Origin: Phytohabitans flavus
Lineage (GTDB): Bacteria > Actinomycetota > Actinomycetes > Mycobacteriales > Micromonosporaceae
Assembly: GCF_011764545.1 (NCBI RefSeq)
Contig: NZ_AP022870.1
Location: 2,402,001-2,466,000, forward strand
Length of the DNA: 64,000 nt
Reading direction: 5' to 3'
Both the position numbers and the translations under genes were made by a program. Numbering within the stretch: position 1 is the first letter of the stretch; each line of letters begins with the position of its first letter. Below are positions 9,126 through 18,457 of the stretch, piece by piece. Under the pieces are notes generated by a model. It made no database searches. It was not told the origin of the DNA and was given only the letters and a program-made list of their open reading frames with translations.

Positions 9126-10312
9126 TTACCGTGCGGGGCTCGTCGCGGCGGCCGGTGTCGCGGCGGGACCGTCGCTGATCCGGAGGCCGTCGGAGGCGGC
9201 GCCGCGCATGGTCACGTACCCGCCGATGCGCTTGTGGATGCGGGCGTAGTCGGCCGCGCGGGCGCCGCCGCCGCTGCGGGCCGTGGTGAGATCGACGAGG
9301 CGGGCCTTCGGCTGGTAGTCCATGAAGATCGGCCGCACCTCGACGCCGGTGACCTTCCATTTCCGGGCGCCACCTCGGCGAAGGTGAAGGTGGGTACCGC
9401 CGAGTCGGCGGTGTTCTCCGGCGAGCCGTCCTCGAAGCGGACCAGCAGGTTGCCCAGGCCGTAGGCCACCCACTTGTCGCCGATCTTCTCGAACGGCTGC
9501 ACCACGTGGGCGTGCATCCCGATGATCAGGTCGACGTCCGGGCTGGCCAGCAGTTGGTTGGCGAGCCCGACCTGGCCGACGTCGGCCGCGTTCTGGTACT
9601 CGGTACCCCAGTGCAGGGACGCGATGACGATCTCCGCGCCGGCGTTCCGGGCCCGTTTCGCCTCGGCCAGGATGGCCTTCGGGTCGATCAGGTTCGCGAT
9701 CCATGCCTTGCCGCTCGGGCGGTCGATGCCGTTGAAGCTGAACGTGTACGACAGGTGCGCCACCTGGACACCGCGCACGTCGAAGACGTTGGGCGTGCCC
9801 GCCTCCTTGGCCGTACGGGCCGAGCCGGTGTGCCGCAGGCCGACCCGGTCGAGGTTGTCGAGGGTGCGGGTGACGCCGTCGGGCCCGTAGTCGAGCGTGT
9901 GGTTGGAGGCCGTGGAACATGTGTCGAAGCCGGTCGCGGCCGCGGCGTCGGCGAGCTGCACCGGTGCGTTGAAGATCGGGTAGCCGGTGAACGGCCCGCG
10001 CTCCGGCCCGAGCGGCTGCTCGACATGGCACACCGCGAGGTCCGCGGCCCGGATCGGCGGCACGATCGCCGCCATGATCTGCCGGAAGTCGTACCCGGAC
10101 TTGTCCCGCGCGTCGGCCCGCGCCTGCGCGACGAGCGCCGGCTGCACGAAGAGGTCACCCGCCGCCGCGACGGTCAGGGTGGTCGGCCGCGCCTGCGTGG
10201 GGCTCGCCGTCACCGGGCTGGCCGGGTTCTTGCGATCGTCGTCGGTGCACGCGGGCACGAGCAGGATGATCGCGAGACCGACCGCCAAGTACCTACCTCG
10301 CATACCCGGCAT
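9126..10312 (-). CDS. CapA-family lipoprotein (poly-gamma-glutamate capsule type), apparent frameshift
   Basis: About 395 residues with one base restored. A lipoprotein signal ends in the lipobox VPAC near residue 22. The CapA metallophosphatase-like core follows, with AAGDLFVQP, CHVEQPL, ASNHTLDYG, SLHWGTEYQ and IGMHAHVVQPFE in the order usual for the PGA_cap family. It is probably membrane-anchored on the outer face. The frame breaks at the G run 9365-9367; adding one base yields the C-terminal part (RKWKVTGVEVRPIFMDYQ) ending at 9126. CapA relatives act in capsule export or as cell-wall enzymes; the role here is unknown. Confidence 0.85.
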
Positions 10313-10479
10313 TGTGGGTGCGGCCCTGCACCTCCGGACCAGATCGGTGAAAGCGGCCTGCCGTCATCACCTCGCGCGGGCTAGCGCTTGACTTAAAGCG
10401 TGCTTGAGGTCCGACGCTGGGCGGGACTCCTGGCCCACATACCCAGGCCCGAGCCGGTCCGTGAGTGAGCCCGCCCGGG

Positions 10480-11346
10480 TCAGTTCGCGGTGCCGGCGCG
10501 GATCGCGTCGAGGCCCCAGTTCGCGAGCAGGCGCAGCGCGTCCTCCGACGGCGTGGACGGCTCGGCGTGGAAGGTGATCAGGGACTGGTCGGCGTCGCCG
10601 GCCGGCCGGAACGACTCGAACCGCAGCGACAGCTCACCGACCAGTGGGTGGCGTAGGCGCTGGAGGCCGCGCTGCTTCTCCTTGACGTCGTGGGTGGCCC
10701 ACAGTCGGCGGAAGTCCGCGTTCTTCACGGACAGCTCGCCCACCAGCGCGGACAGGCCGCGGTCGTTGGGGTAGCGGCCGGCCTCCAGGCGCAGCGCGGA
10801 GACGGCGTCGATCTGCTTCTGCTCCCAGTCCACGAAGAGCTCGCGGTAGCGGTCGGGCGACAGGAAGATCAGCCGTGCCCAGTTGCGTTCCGGCGCCGGC
10901 AGCCGCGACCAGTCGCCGAAGAGCGCCGCGGCCAGGCGGTTCCAGGCCAGCAGCTCCGCGCGCCGCCCGATGACGTACGCCGGGATGACGTCGATCGCGT
11001 CGAGCAGCCGCAGCAGGCCGAGGCGTGCCTGCTGGGTCCGGGCGGCCGGCTTCGGCCCGGGCGCCTTCGGCTTGGCCAGGCGCATCAGGTGCGCGTGCTC
11101 GGACTCGGTCAGCCGCAGCGCGCGGGCGATCGACTCGAGCACCTCGGCCGAGACGTTGCGCCCGTCGCCCTGCTCCAGCCGCGTGTAGTACGCCACCGAC
11201 ACTCCGGCCAGGTGGGACAGCTCCTCCCGGCGCAGCCCCGGCACCCGGCGCTGCCGGCCGTAGTCGGGCAGGCCGACATCCTCCGGCTTCAGGCGGGCGC
11301 GGCGGGTGCGCAGGAACTCGCCGAGGTCCGACCGCCGCTGCTCCAT
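10480..11346 (-). CDS. MmyB-type XRE family transcriptional regulator
   Basis: A 288-residue regulator. The N-terminal XRE helix-turn-helix is at about residues 10-75 (RVPGLRREELSHLAGVSVAYYTRLEQG), followed by the MmyB ligand-binding domain (MTR-like PAS fold; WNRLAAALFGDW, RYPNDRGLSALVGELS, DADQSLITFHAEP). Such regulators usually repress a divergently placed oxidoreductase, as here with the SDR at 11498. The start is ATG 11346. A paralogue with the same architecture lies at 40138-41013. Confidence 0.92.
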   Translation of the reverse strand: MEQRRSDLGEFLRTRRARLKPEDVGLPDYGRQRRVPGLRREELSHLAGVSVAYYTRLEQGDGRNVSAEVLESIARALRLTESEHAHLMRLAKPKAPGPKPAARTQQARLGLLRLLDAIDVIPAYVIGRRAELLAWNRLAAALFGDWSRLPAPERNWARLIFLSPDRYRELFVDWEQKQIDAVSALRLEAGRYPNDRGLSALVGELSVKNADFRRLWATHDVKEKQRGLQRLRHPLVGELSLRFESFRPAGDADQSLITFHAEPSTPSEDALRLLANWGLDAIRAGTAN

Positions 11347-11497
11347 GCGATCGAGTATCCCCCGCCGTACGCCGGCGAACCTGTCCCTGCCAGTGGTAGG
11401 CACGCCGGGCGTACGCGCGGGCGTGACCTGGCTGGGTAGCGCCAGGCCGGAAAGGCTCGAAGCCGCTCGCCCAGTTCCCCATCACAGGAGGCAGATC

Positions 11498-12256
11498 GTG
11501 AAAATTGCTGTGGTCACGGGCGCCAGCTCCGGTATCGGCCGGAGCGCGGCGATCCAGATCGCCAAGCGGGGCGCCGGTGTCGTCCTCACCTACAACTCCA
11601 ACCAGCTCAGTGCCGAGGAGGCCGTCGCCGAGATCGAGAAGGAGGGCGGCACCGCCGTGGCACTGCGGCTGGACCTCGGCGATACGGCCGGCTTTCCCGC
11701 GTTCCGCGACGCCCTGGCCGAAACGCTGAGCGGTACCTGGCAGCGCGACACCTTCGACAGCCTCGTCAACAACGCGGGCTTCGGGGAGATGTCGATGATC
11801 GGCCAGACCACCGAGGAGTCCTTCGACAAGCAGACCCACGCCCTCTTCAAGGGCCCCTTCTTCCTCACCCAGACGCTGCTGCCGCTGATCGCCGACGGCG
11901 GCGCGATCGTCAACATCACCAGCAACGCCAACCGGCCGAACGTGACCGGCCCCGGGTGGTCGGTCTACGCCTCGTTGAAGGGCGCGGTGACCGTGCTCAC
12001 CCGCTACATGGCCAAGGAGCTGAGCACACGCGGCATCCGCGTCAACTCCGTGGCTCCCGGCGCCACCCGCACCCGCTTCGCCGACAACATCCTCGGACGG
12101 CACCCAGAGATCGAGCCGGACCTGGCACGCACCTTCGCACTCGGACGGATCGGCGAGCCCGACGACGTCGGCATGGTCATCGCCACCCTCCTCGCCGAGG
12201 ACGGCCGCTGGATCACCGGCCAGGACATCGAGGTATCCGGCGGCCAAAACCTCTAG
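11498..12256 (+). CDS. SDR family NAD(P)-dependent oxidoreductase
   Basis: A 252-residue classical short-chain dehydrogenase. The cofactor motif TGASSGIG lies at residues 7-14, the NNAG motif near 90 and the catalytic Tyr-x3-Lys in YASLKGA near 159. A C-terminal IRVNSVAPGATRT strand and SGGQNL end complete the family pattern. The start is GTG 11498, preceded by AGGAGG at 11486-11491; a longer ORF upstream has no site. It is divergent from the MmyB-type regulator, which probably controls it. The substrate is unknown. The repeat element at 12297 begins 41 bp after its stop. Confidence 0.93.
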   Translation: MKIAVVTGASSGIGRSAAIQIAKRGAGVVLTYNSNQLSAEEAVAEIEKEGGTAVALRLDLGDTAGFPAFRDALAETLSGTWQRDTFDSLVNNAGFGEMSMIGQTTEESFDKQTHALFKGPFFLTQTLLPLIADGGAIVNITSNANRPNVTGPGWSVYASLKGAVTVLTRYMAKELSTRGIRVNSVAPGATRTRFADNILGRHPEIEPDLARTFALGRIGEPDDVGMVIATLLAEDGRWITGQDIEVSGGQNL

Positions 12257-12296
12257 AGAGCTTTGGAGTTGGGGTAGCCTCGGCGTCTTGTCGCGG

Positions 12297-12634
12297 ATAA
12301 AGGTCCAAAATCAAGGAGATTGGGCTACCGCGATGTCCGTGGTGGTCCGGACCGTCGCTCCCGCGGCCTCACCCTTCGCGGTTGGCGCCCAAAGGGCGCT
12401 CGGTTTGCCTTGATCGACGCTACGCCAGGACGCCGCCTGGCAGATCGTGGTACTTACTTGCCCCTGGAGGGGCAGTTGGATACCACGATCTCTCAGGAAC
12501 CCAGGGGGTTGGGCTTGGGCCGCGGACCGTGCAGCGGAGGTCGGGGATCTCGGCGAGCGCCAGCGAGCCGCCGACCTGCGCGGTGCCCGCGGGAGCATAC
12601 GGTCTATGACTGACGCGGACCGGGGAAAATGTAA
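12297..12634. repeat. Inverted-repeat-bounded intergenic element, copy 2
   Basis: It fills the whole gap between two convergent genes (stops at 12256 and 12635). The left end is well conserved from GGGCTACCGCGATG at 12322 to about 12392, with the outer flank ATAAAGGTCC matching, in reverse, the tail of copies 5 and 6. The interior holds a nested hairpin: arms GATCGTGGTA at 12443-12452 and TACCACGATC at 12481-12490, with TGCCCCT and AGGGGCA pairing inside at 12459-12474. The right end is degenerate; only a stretch near 12588-12620 with CGCGGGAGCA resembles the consensus. No protein is credible. Confidence 0.8.
12443..12490. repeat. Nested hairpin inside element copy 2
   Basis: A perfect 10-bp outer inverted repeat encloses a perfect 7-bp inner one (TGCCCCT, two-base loop GG, AGGGGCA). 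The inner core and the GTGG at the base recur in the hairpins at 50555-50596 and 62712-62894, although the rest of the arms differ. The right arm TACCACGATCTCT is also present alone at 22411-22423 in copy 3. Confidence 0.9.
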
Positions 12635-14457
12635 CTAGCTGTGGTGGGCGGCGAGGCGGGCGGCGCACTGGGCGGCGAGCCAGGGCAGGTAGGCCTGCCG
12701 GTCGCGGGCCTCGCCCATCAGCGTGAACACGACGGTGGTCTCGCCGACGCGGAGGGCCGCCCGGTCGCCGGAGGCGTACGCGCCGTCGCCGATGCCGGGC
12801 AGTGCCTGGCCGCGCGAGTTGGCCCGCCACGCCCACCTGGCCGGCGTACCGGTGAGCGCCTGCACGAGCAGCAGCGGCTTGCCACGGTCGGCGGAGAGAA
12901 ACTGCGCGCCGCCGAGCACCCCACCAAGCGCCATCGAGTCGCCGGCCCGCACCGGCCGGCCCAGCGCCCGCGCCACCTCGTCGACCGTGAGAAGGTCGGC
13001 CGAAAGCGCGGGGCGGGCCGGGGCGGCGATGTCACCGGTGGGCGGCTCGACAAGCTCGCGGGCCTGGCCGTGCCCGACGACGGTGATGTCGACCACCCGG
13101 CGGGTCCAGGGGCGTACCCGGATCGTCACGGTGTCGCCGTCGTGGCAGCGGTTGGCCCACTCGCTGGGCAGCCCCCACGCGGTGGTGCGGTCGTCGGTGC
13201 CGTCGTCCACCGCCAGGTAGTGCAGCCAGGGCGTGGAGCTGTCGCTGTCGTTGCTGGTGGAGAGCCAGACCTCCAGCCACAGCACCTCACCGGTGATCGT
13301 GCGTTCGGTGGCGAGGTCGACGAGGGTACGGGCGAGCCGGTAGAGGCCGCTGACGATGAGCAGGACGCCGACCGCGAGGACCGCGCTCGTCACCGCGTCG
13401 GGGAGCTGGCGGCCGCTGCCGTCGATGTCGGGCAGGGAGTCCAGGCCGCCGGGCGCGAACCGCAGCAGGACACCGCCCACGACGATCGCGATCACCGCGC
13501 GGAGGATGAGCTTCGCCGGGGTACGGCCGTAGCGGGACCAGACGCGGGGATACCTGACCCGCACGCGGTGCCACGTACCGCCGAACGACGACCAGACCAG
13601 CTCGCGGTTGCCCATGCCCAGGTCGAGGACGGCGCTGGTGAGGTGGGTCGCGCCGACCGCCGCGCCGTAGCCGAGGTACCGGTCCCACACCACGACCGAA
13701 GCCGGCGGCAGGTTGGCGAACTCCTCGTGCCCGCGCAGCCAGTCGCGTACGCCGAGCCAGCGGGCGGCCACCTGCCGGCCGAGCGGGGTGTCCCGCTCGC
13801 CGGGGAGAGGCCGGCGATCCCGCTGAGCAGCAGGAACGTGACAATCCCGGCCGCGACGCCCGGGTTGTCCTCCGAGGCGCTCCACGAGCCGTAGTGGTAG
13901 GCGGCGGCGCCGGCCGCGGCCGCGGCGAGCGCCGCGAGCGCGACAAGTACCGCGGCCACGCCTCGGCCGAAGCGGCGGCGGGACAGGCCGGCCGCGCGGG
14001 CCTCCGCGACGACCTCGGCGCGCAGCCGCTTGTTCCACGTCTTGGCCTGCGCCTGGTCGCGGAAGGTGAGCGCGGTCAGCGGTACCACGCCGCCGACCGC
14101 GAGCCCCTGGACGCGGCTGAGCACCCGACGCTCGTACGGCCGTAGCCCGCTCTCGTCCGGTGCCGCCGCCGGCAGGTGCACTGTGGTCTGCATCGGCTCG
14201 TTGCCCGGCTGGCGCAGCTCGATGAAGCGCCGCGCGGCGAGGTCCAGCAGCGTCGACTCGGCCGCGTCCTCGGTGGTCGTCCAGCGGTTGACCAGCAGGC
14301 TCACCACGGCCGGCGGCTCGGTGCCGAGGTCCGGGGTGGCCGGCTGTGGCGGCGGGCTGGCCGGCCGGGTGACCAGCCGGGCCAGTCCGTACGCGAGGAA
14401 CCAGCAGCCGATGGCGATGCCGCTGACCGCCAGGTCGAGCAGTGCCCGCTCGTCCAT
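12635..14457 (-). CDS. DUF2207-like membrane protein, apparent frameshift
   Basis: About 607 residues after restoring one base. An N-terminal helix (LAVSGIAIGCWFLAYGLARL) is followed by a soluble region with LLDLAARRFIELRQ and LRPYERRVLSRV, features of DUF2207 proteins, then two central helices, a cytosolic stretch (RWLGVRDWLRGHEEFANLPPA) and two more helices near 350-410. The last 200 residues are soluble and unfamiliar. The frame breaks at the G run 13802-13805. It is five bases upstream of, and probably cotranscribed with, the LemA gene, a pairing seen elsewhere. The function is unknown. Confidence 0.75.
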
Positions 14458-14462
14458 CGTGG

Positions 14463-15046
14463 CTAGAAGCGAACCTGGACCGGGCCGCGCTCGCCGCCGT
14501 CGGCTTGGAAGAAGTCCATGGCGCGGAAGCCACCGAGGCCGGCGATCACGTTGATGGGCAGCGTCTGCACGCTCGTGTTGAACGTCTGCACCGCGCTGTT
14601 GTAGAACTGCCGCGCGTACGCGATCTTGTCCTCGGTGTTGGCCAGCTCGGCCTGCAACGCGGCGAAGTTGTGGTTCGCCTTGAGGTCCGGGTACGCCTCG
14701 GCGACCGCGAACAGCCGGCCGAGTGTCTGGGTCAGCATGTTCTCGGCGGCCGCCCGGCCGCCCGCCCCGGGCCCTGGGTCGCCGCCATCACCGCGTTGCC
14801 ACGGGCGGCCACCACCGCGTCGAGCGTGCCCCGCTCGTGTGCGGCGTACCCCCTGACGGTCTCGACCAGGTTGGGGATCAGGTCGTGGCGGCGCTTGAGC
14901 TGCACGTCGATCTGCGCCCACGACCCCTGTACCTGGTTGCGCTGCCGGACCAGCCGGTTGTAACCCGAGAGGCCCCACACGAGGACGATCACCGCCAGCA
15001 AGCAGACGAGCCCACCCACGACGCCTAGTACGCCGCCACTGCTCAT
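14463..15046 (-). CDS. LemA family protein, apparent frameshift
   Basis: About 194 residues with one base restored, the normal LemA length. A single N-terminal transmembrane helix (LVCLLAVIVLVWGLSGYNRLV) is followed by a helical bundle with the family signatures WAQIDVQLKRRHDLIPNLVE and AYPDLKANHNFAALQAEL, and the C-terminal FNTSVQTLPINVIAGL. The frame breaks at the C run 14765-14768, within MAATQGPG. The start is ATG 15046 behind a GGGAGTGGGA stretch. It lies upstream of the DUF2207-like gene. LemA proteins are membrane-associated; their molecular role is not established. Confidence 0.9.
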
Positions 15047-15203
15047 TCCCACTCCCACTGAAGATCTTGGGTTCCGGCCCGATGGTGCGTGGTCGGCGAG
15101 GGGAAGTCGCCGGACTGTCGCGGATCGGACGGTACACCCAAACGACTTCTTGGTGGAGTGCTCGTGGGGCGGCCCGGCCGCCCCGCTCTGCCATGATCGG
15201 ACG

Positions 15204-16220
15204 GTGCGGGCGTTCATCCTGACCGGGCCGGGGCAGTACACAGTGGACGACGTGCCGCCCCCGGAGCCGGCGCCGGGCGAGGTGGTGGTCGACGTCGAGC
15301 GGGTCGGCGTGTGCGGTACCGACGTGGAGTTCTTCACCGGCGACATGGCGTACCTGCGGCAGGGGCACGCCGCCTACCCGATGCGCCTCGGCCACGAGTG
15401 GGCCGGCACGGTCCGCGCGACCGGCGATGGGGTACCCCAGAGCTGGCTCGGCCGGCGGGTCACCGGTGACACGATGCTCGGCGACGGTACCTGCCACCGC
15501 TGCCGGCGCGGGCGACAGCACCTGTGCGCGGCGCGGCAGGAGGTCGGCATCCGGGGCGGGCGGGCCGGCGCGCTGGCCGAGCGGCTGGCGGTGCCCGCCT
15601 CGTCGCTGCGGGTACTGCCAGACAGTGTCGACGCCGAGCTCGGCGCGCTCGTCGAGCCGGGTGGCAACGCCCTCCGGGTCGCGCAGGCCGCGAACGTGGG
15701 TCCGGGGGAGCGGGTGCTCGTGCTCGGCCCCGGCACGATCGGGTCGCTCGCGGCGCTCTTCCTCCGCGCGGCCGGTGCCGAGGTACACCTGCTGGGCCCC
15801 TCGGAGCCGGCGCTGGACTTCGTCCGAGGGCTCGGCTTCGACCAGGCGTGGACCGAGGCGACGCTGCCCGACCTGCCCTTCGACGCGGTCGTCGACGCCA
15901 CGAACGCGGTCCGCCTGCCCGCGCTCGCCCTCGACCTTGTCGAGCCGGGCGGGCGGGTGGCCTACATCGGACTGTCCGGCGAGCCGAGCCAGGTCGACAC
16001 CCGCGCGCTAGTGCTCAAGGACGTCACCGCGGTCGGCATCCTCTCCGCCTCGCCGGCGCTGGACGCCACGATCGCCGCGTACGCGAGCGGGGCCGTCGAC
16101 CCCCGGCCGCTCGTCGCCGCGACCGTCGGGCTCGACGGGGTGGGACCGGTGCTCGCCGGAAAGCGGCCCGCCCACGCCGCCCGTGGCCCAAAAATCCACG
16201 TGGACCCGCAGGCGGCGTGA
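15204..16220 (+). CDS. Zinc-dependent medium-chain alcohol dehydrogenase
   Basis: A 338-residue MDR enzyme. The GroES-like domain has the catalytic zinc ligands in GVCGTDVEFF and GHEW, and a shortened structural-zinc lobe (CHRCRRGRQHLC). The Rossmann domain carries VLVLGPGTIGSLAA near residue 175. It resembles the threonine/sorbitol dehydrogenase branch that oxidises alcohols with NAD(P); the substrate is undetermined. The start is GTG 15204, chosen over an upstream ATG at 15150 because the family begins with the VRAFILTGPG-like strand. It is convergent with the lipoprotein at 16276 across a short AT-rich gap. Confidence 0.87.
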   Translation: MRAFILTGPGQYTVDDVPPPEPAPGEVVVDVERVGVCGTDVEFFTGDMAYLRQGHAAYPMRLGHEWAGTVRATGDGVPQSWLGRRVTGDTMLGDGTCHRCRRGRQHLCAARQEVGIRGGRAGALAERLAVPASSLRVLPDSVDAELGALVEPGGNALRVAQAANVGPGERVLVLGPGTIGSLAALFLRAAGAEVHLLGPSEPALDFVRGLGFDQAWTEATLPDLPFDAVVDATNAVRLPALALDLVEPGGRVAYIGLSGEPSQVDTRALVLKDVTAVGILSASPALDATIAAYASGAVDPRPLVAATVGLDGVGPVLAGKRPAHAARGPKIHVDPQAA

Positions 16221-16275
16221 CAAATCTTCGCGTGTATCGCTTGTCTTCAATGCATATTTGCTTTTTTGTGAGCCC

Positions 16276-16848
16276 TTATGTCACGTCGATGGGCCACGGC
16301 CCGCCGAACGATTCGACCGGCGTCCCCGAGTCAGGGGTGAAGACCACCCGTGCGTACATCTGGTAGGTGCCCGGCGCGAGCGGCTCGCCGCCCGCCGCGC
16401 AGGAGACGAGCGCGGCGTCGCCCGGCAGCTCGTGCGGCTGGCTGGGCTTGAGGTCGAGCTTCTTGCCGGCCGTGTCCTGGGGCAGCGGAACCGTGGCGAT
16501 GCGCCCGTCCCGTACCAGGAAGACCTCGGCGCTGGGTGCGACCACGCCGCTGACCGCGCGCGGGCTGTTGACCTCGACGGCGCCAGTCACCGCCGGCCCG
16601 CTGGCCGGGGTGGACGCGGGGAACCGCCCGCTCAGGTAGAGGCCACCGCCGGTCGGCGGGGTGAAGGTCGCGCCGCACACCAGCGCGGTGAGGTCGGTGG
16701 TGGGGACGGGCTCCACGGTCGCGCTCTCCTTGGGTGAGCTGTCCGGTGCCGGCGGGTCGCTCGCGTCGCTGCCGCAGCCGGCAGCGGCGACGAGGACGGC
16801 GAGTAGTACCGCCACGGTGGGGACAGCGTATTCTCGGCGGGCGGGCAT
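16276..16848 (-). CDS. Secreted lipoprotein of unknown function
   Basis: A 190-residue protein with a lipoprotein signal peptide and lipobox AAAGC near residue 23, then a Ser/Pro/Asp-rich linker and a beta-rich domain with two cysteines (LVCGATFTPP and VSCAAGGEP). It is probably anchored to the outer membrane face. Three close ATGs compete (16857, 16854, 16848); I prefer 16848, about ten bases behind GGAGG. I recognise no family. Confidence 0.75.
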   Translation of the reverse strand: MPARREYAVPTVAVLLAVLVAAAGCGSDASDPPAPDSSPKESATVEPVPTTDLTALVCGATFTPPTGGGLYLSGRFPASTPASGPAVTGAVEVNSPRAVSGVVAPSAEVFLVRDGRIATVPLPQDTAGKKLDLKPSQPHELPGDAALVSCAAGGEPLAPGTYQMYARVVFTPDSGTPVESFGGPWPIDVT

Positions 16849-17002
16849 GAGCATCATTCCTCCCCGGCTATTCGATCGATGCCACGCTATTGGAACGCAC
16901 TCGGTTCTTGGACGCACCCGCGCGGTCCAGGTTCCGGGTTTGGCACACTTTCGCCGGGTACATTTTTGACGTTCATGGGTCGGTACGGGGTTAGGAGAGG
17001 TC

Positions 17003-17452
17003 GTGACGGTAGGGCGGCATCCGGACGACCGCCTCACCCGTCCCGCCGAGCCGCTGCTCGAGACCTCGTTCGCGGAGGGCGAGCTGCCCTCGGTCCGCCA
17101 CCGGCTCGAGGCGGTCGCTCGCCGGTGCGGTCTGACGCCCGACGAGGCGTATGACTGGGTGATCGCGGTCAACGAGCTGATGGGCAACGCGCTCCGCCAC
17201 GGCGGCGGCTCCGGCGAGCTGCTCGTGTGGCGCGACGGCGACCTGTACTGCGAGGTGCGCGACCGTGGCCTGGGGTTCGCCGCCGAGCCGTACCTGGAGC
17301 CGCGCGCCCGCCCGGCACCGTCCGCCGACGGCGGCCTGGGGCTCTGGATCGCCCAGCGGATGACGAGCGAGATGCGGATCGAGAGCGGCCCGTCCGGTAC
17401 CGTCGCGCGGCTCCGCACCCCACTGGAGCGGCCGGAGGAGCCGTTCGCCTGA
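17003..17452 (+). CDS. RsbW-like ATP-binding protein (HATPase_c, anti-sigma factor kinase type)
   Basis: A 149-residue stand-alone GHKL ATPase. The N box VNELMGNALRHGGG, the G1-like box VRDRGLGF and the G2-like box GGLGLWIAQRM match the HATPase_c_2 family, whose members bind sigma factors or phosphorylate RsbV-like proteins. The start is GTG 17003 behind AGGAG. The gene is 31 bp upstream of the DNA ligase on the same strand. Possible partners in this window are the SpoIIE sensor at 5373 and the STAS-like protein at 2263, but nothing shows they interact. Confidence 0.85.
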   Translation: MTVGRHPDDRLTRPAEPLLETSFAEGELPSVRHRLEAVARRCGLTPDEAYDWVIAVNELMGNALRHGGGSGELLVWRDGDLYCEVRDRGLGFAAEPYLEPRARPAPSADGGLGLWIAQRMTSEMRIESGPSGTVARLRTPLERPEEPFA

Positions 17453-17483
17453 CCTCGGCCCGCCGGGGTGCGATCGTCTGATC

Positions 17484-18452
17484 ATGGAGGTCGGGTCGCT
17501 CCCGCTGCTGCGCCCGATGCTGGCGACGCTGGGCGAGCTGCCGAGCGGCGGCGGGTGGTCGTACGAGTTCAAGTGGGACGGGGTCCGCGCGATCGTCTAC
17601 GTCGAGCGCGGCGAGGTACGTGTGCTGTCCCGCAACGACCGCGAGATCGCCGACAGCTATCCCGAGCTGCGCGGCCTGCCGAAGCTGCTGCCGCCCGGCC
17701 CGGTGGTGCTGGACGGCGAGATCGTGGCGCTGGACGAGGCGGGCGCGCCGAACTTCAGCCGCCTCCAGCAGCGGATGCACGTCCGCGAGCCGGCGCCCAC
17801 GCTGCTGCGGCGGGTGCCGGTCCACCTGTACGCGTTCGACGTGCTCCACCTGGGCGAGCGGTCGACGGTCAAGCAGCCGTACCGGGAGCGCCGCGAGCTG
17901 CTCGACGGCCTGGCGCTCCAGGACGACCCGGTGCGCACCCCGCCGTACTGGACCGACGACCGCGGCGGCGACCTGATGGCGGCCGCCGCCGAGCAGGGCC
18001 TCGAAGGCGTGGTCGCCAAGCGCCTGGACTCGCCGTACCAGCCCGGCCTCCGCTCCCGCCTGTGGATCAAGACCCCGCGCAACGCCACCACCGAGGTCGT
18101 CGTCTGCGGCTGGAAGGCGGGCGAGGGCCGCCGCTCGGGCGCCATCGGCTCACTGCTGCTCGGCGCGTACGACAACGCGGACCGGCTCGTCTACATCGGC
18201 AAGGTCGGCACCGGCTTCACCAACAAGATGCTCGCCGACCTCGGCAAGCGGCTCGCCCCGCTGCACCGCCACGACCCGCCCTTCGACGGCCCGGTGCCCC
18301 GCCCGGACGCCCGGGACGCCACCTGGGTCGAGCCCCGCCTCGTGGGCGACGTCGCGTACCGCACGCTCAGCCCCGAGGGCCGCCTCCGCCACCCGTCCTG
18401 GCGTGGCCTGCGCACCGACAAGGAACCCCGCGAGGTGCGCGCGGAAGCCTGA
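17484..18452 (+). CDS. ATP-dependent DNA ligase (LigC/LigD-ligase type)
   Basis: A 322-residue stand-alone ligase. The adenylation domain has the nucleotidyl motif EFKWDGVRA with the AMP-accepting Lys30, motif III VLDGEIVALD, motif IIIa LYAFDVLHL, motif IV EGVVAKRL and motif V LWIKTPRN. The OB-fold domain follows (VVVCGWKAGEGRR, YIGKVGTGF). It lacks the polymerase and nuclease domains of full LigD, so it fits the LigC-like accessory ligases used in actinobacterial end joining or excision repair. It is convergent with the FkbM gene, with only five bases between stops. Confidence 0.93.
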   Translation: MEVGSLPLLRPMLATLGELPSGGGWSYEFKWDGVRAIVYVERGEVRVLSRNDREIADSYPELRGLPKLLPPGPVVLDGEIVALDEAGAPNFSRLQQRMHVREPAPTLLRRVPVHLYAFDVLHLGERSTVKQPYRERRELLDGLALQDDPVRTPPYWTDDRGGDLMAAAAEQGLEGVVAKRLDSPYQPGLRSRLWIKTPRNATTEVVVCGWKAGEGRRSGAIGSLLLGAYDNADRLVYIGKVGTGFTNKMLADLGKRLAPLHRHDPPFDGPVPRPDARDATWVEPRLVGDVAYRTLSPEGRLRHPSWRGLRTDKEPREVRAEA

Positions 18453-18457
18453 GCCGG

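Noticed and set aside
12297..12634. Riboswitch or attenuator for the flanking genes
   Set aside because: It lies after the stop codons of two convergent genes, not in a leader, so it cannot act as a classical riboswitch for either.
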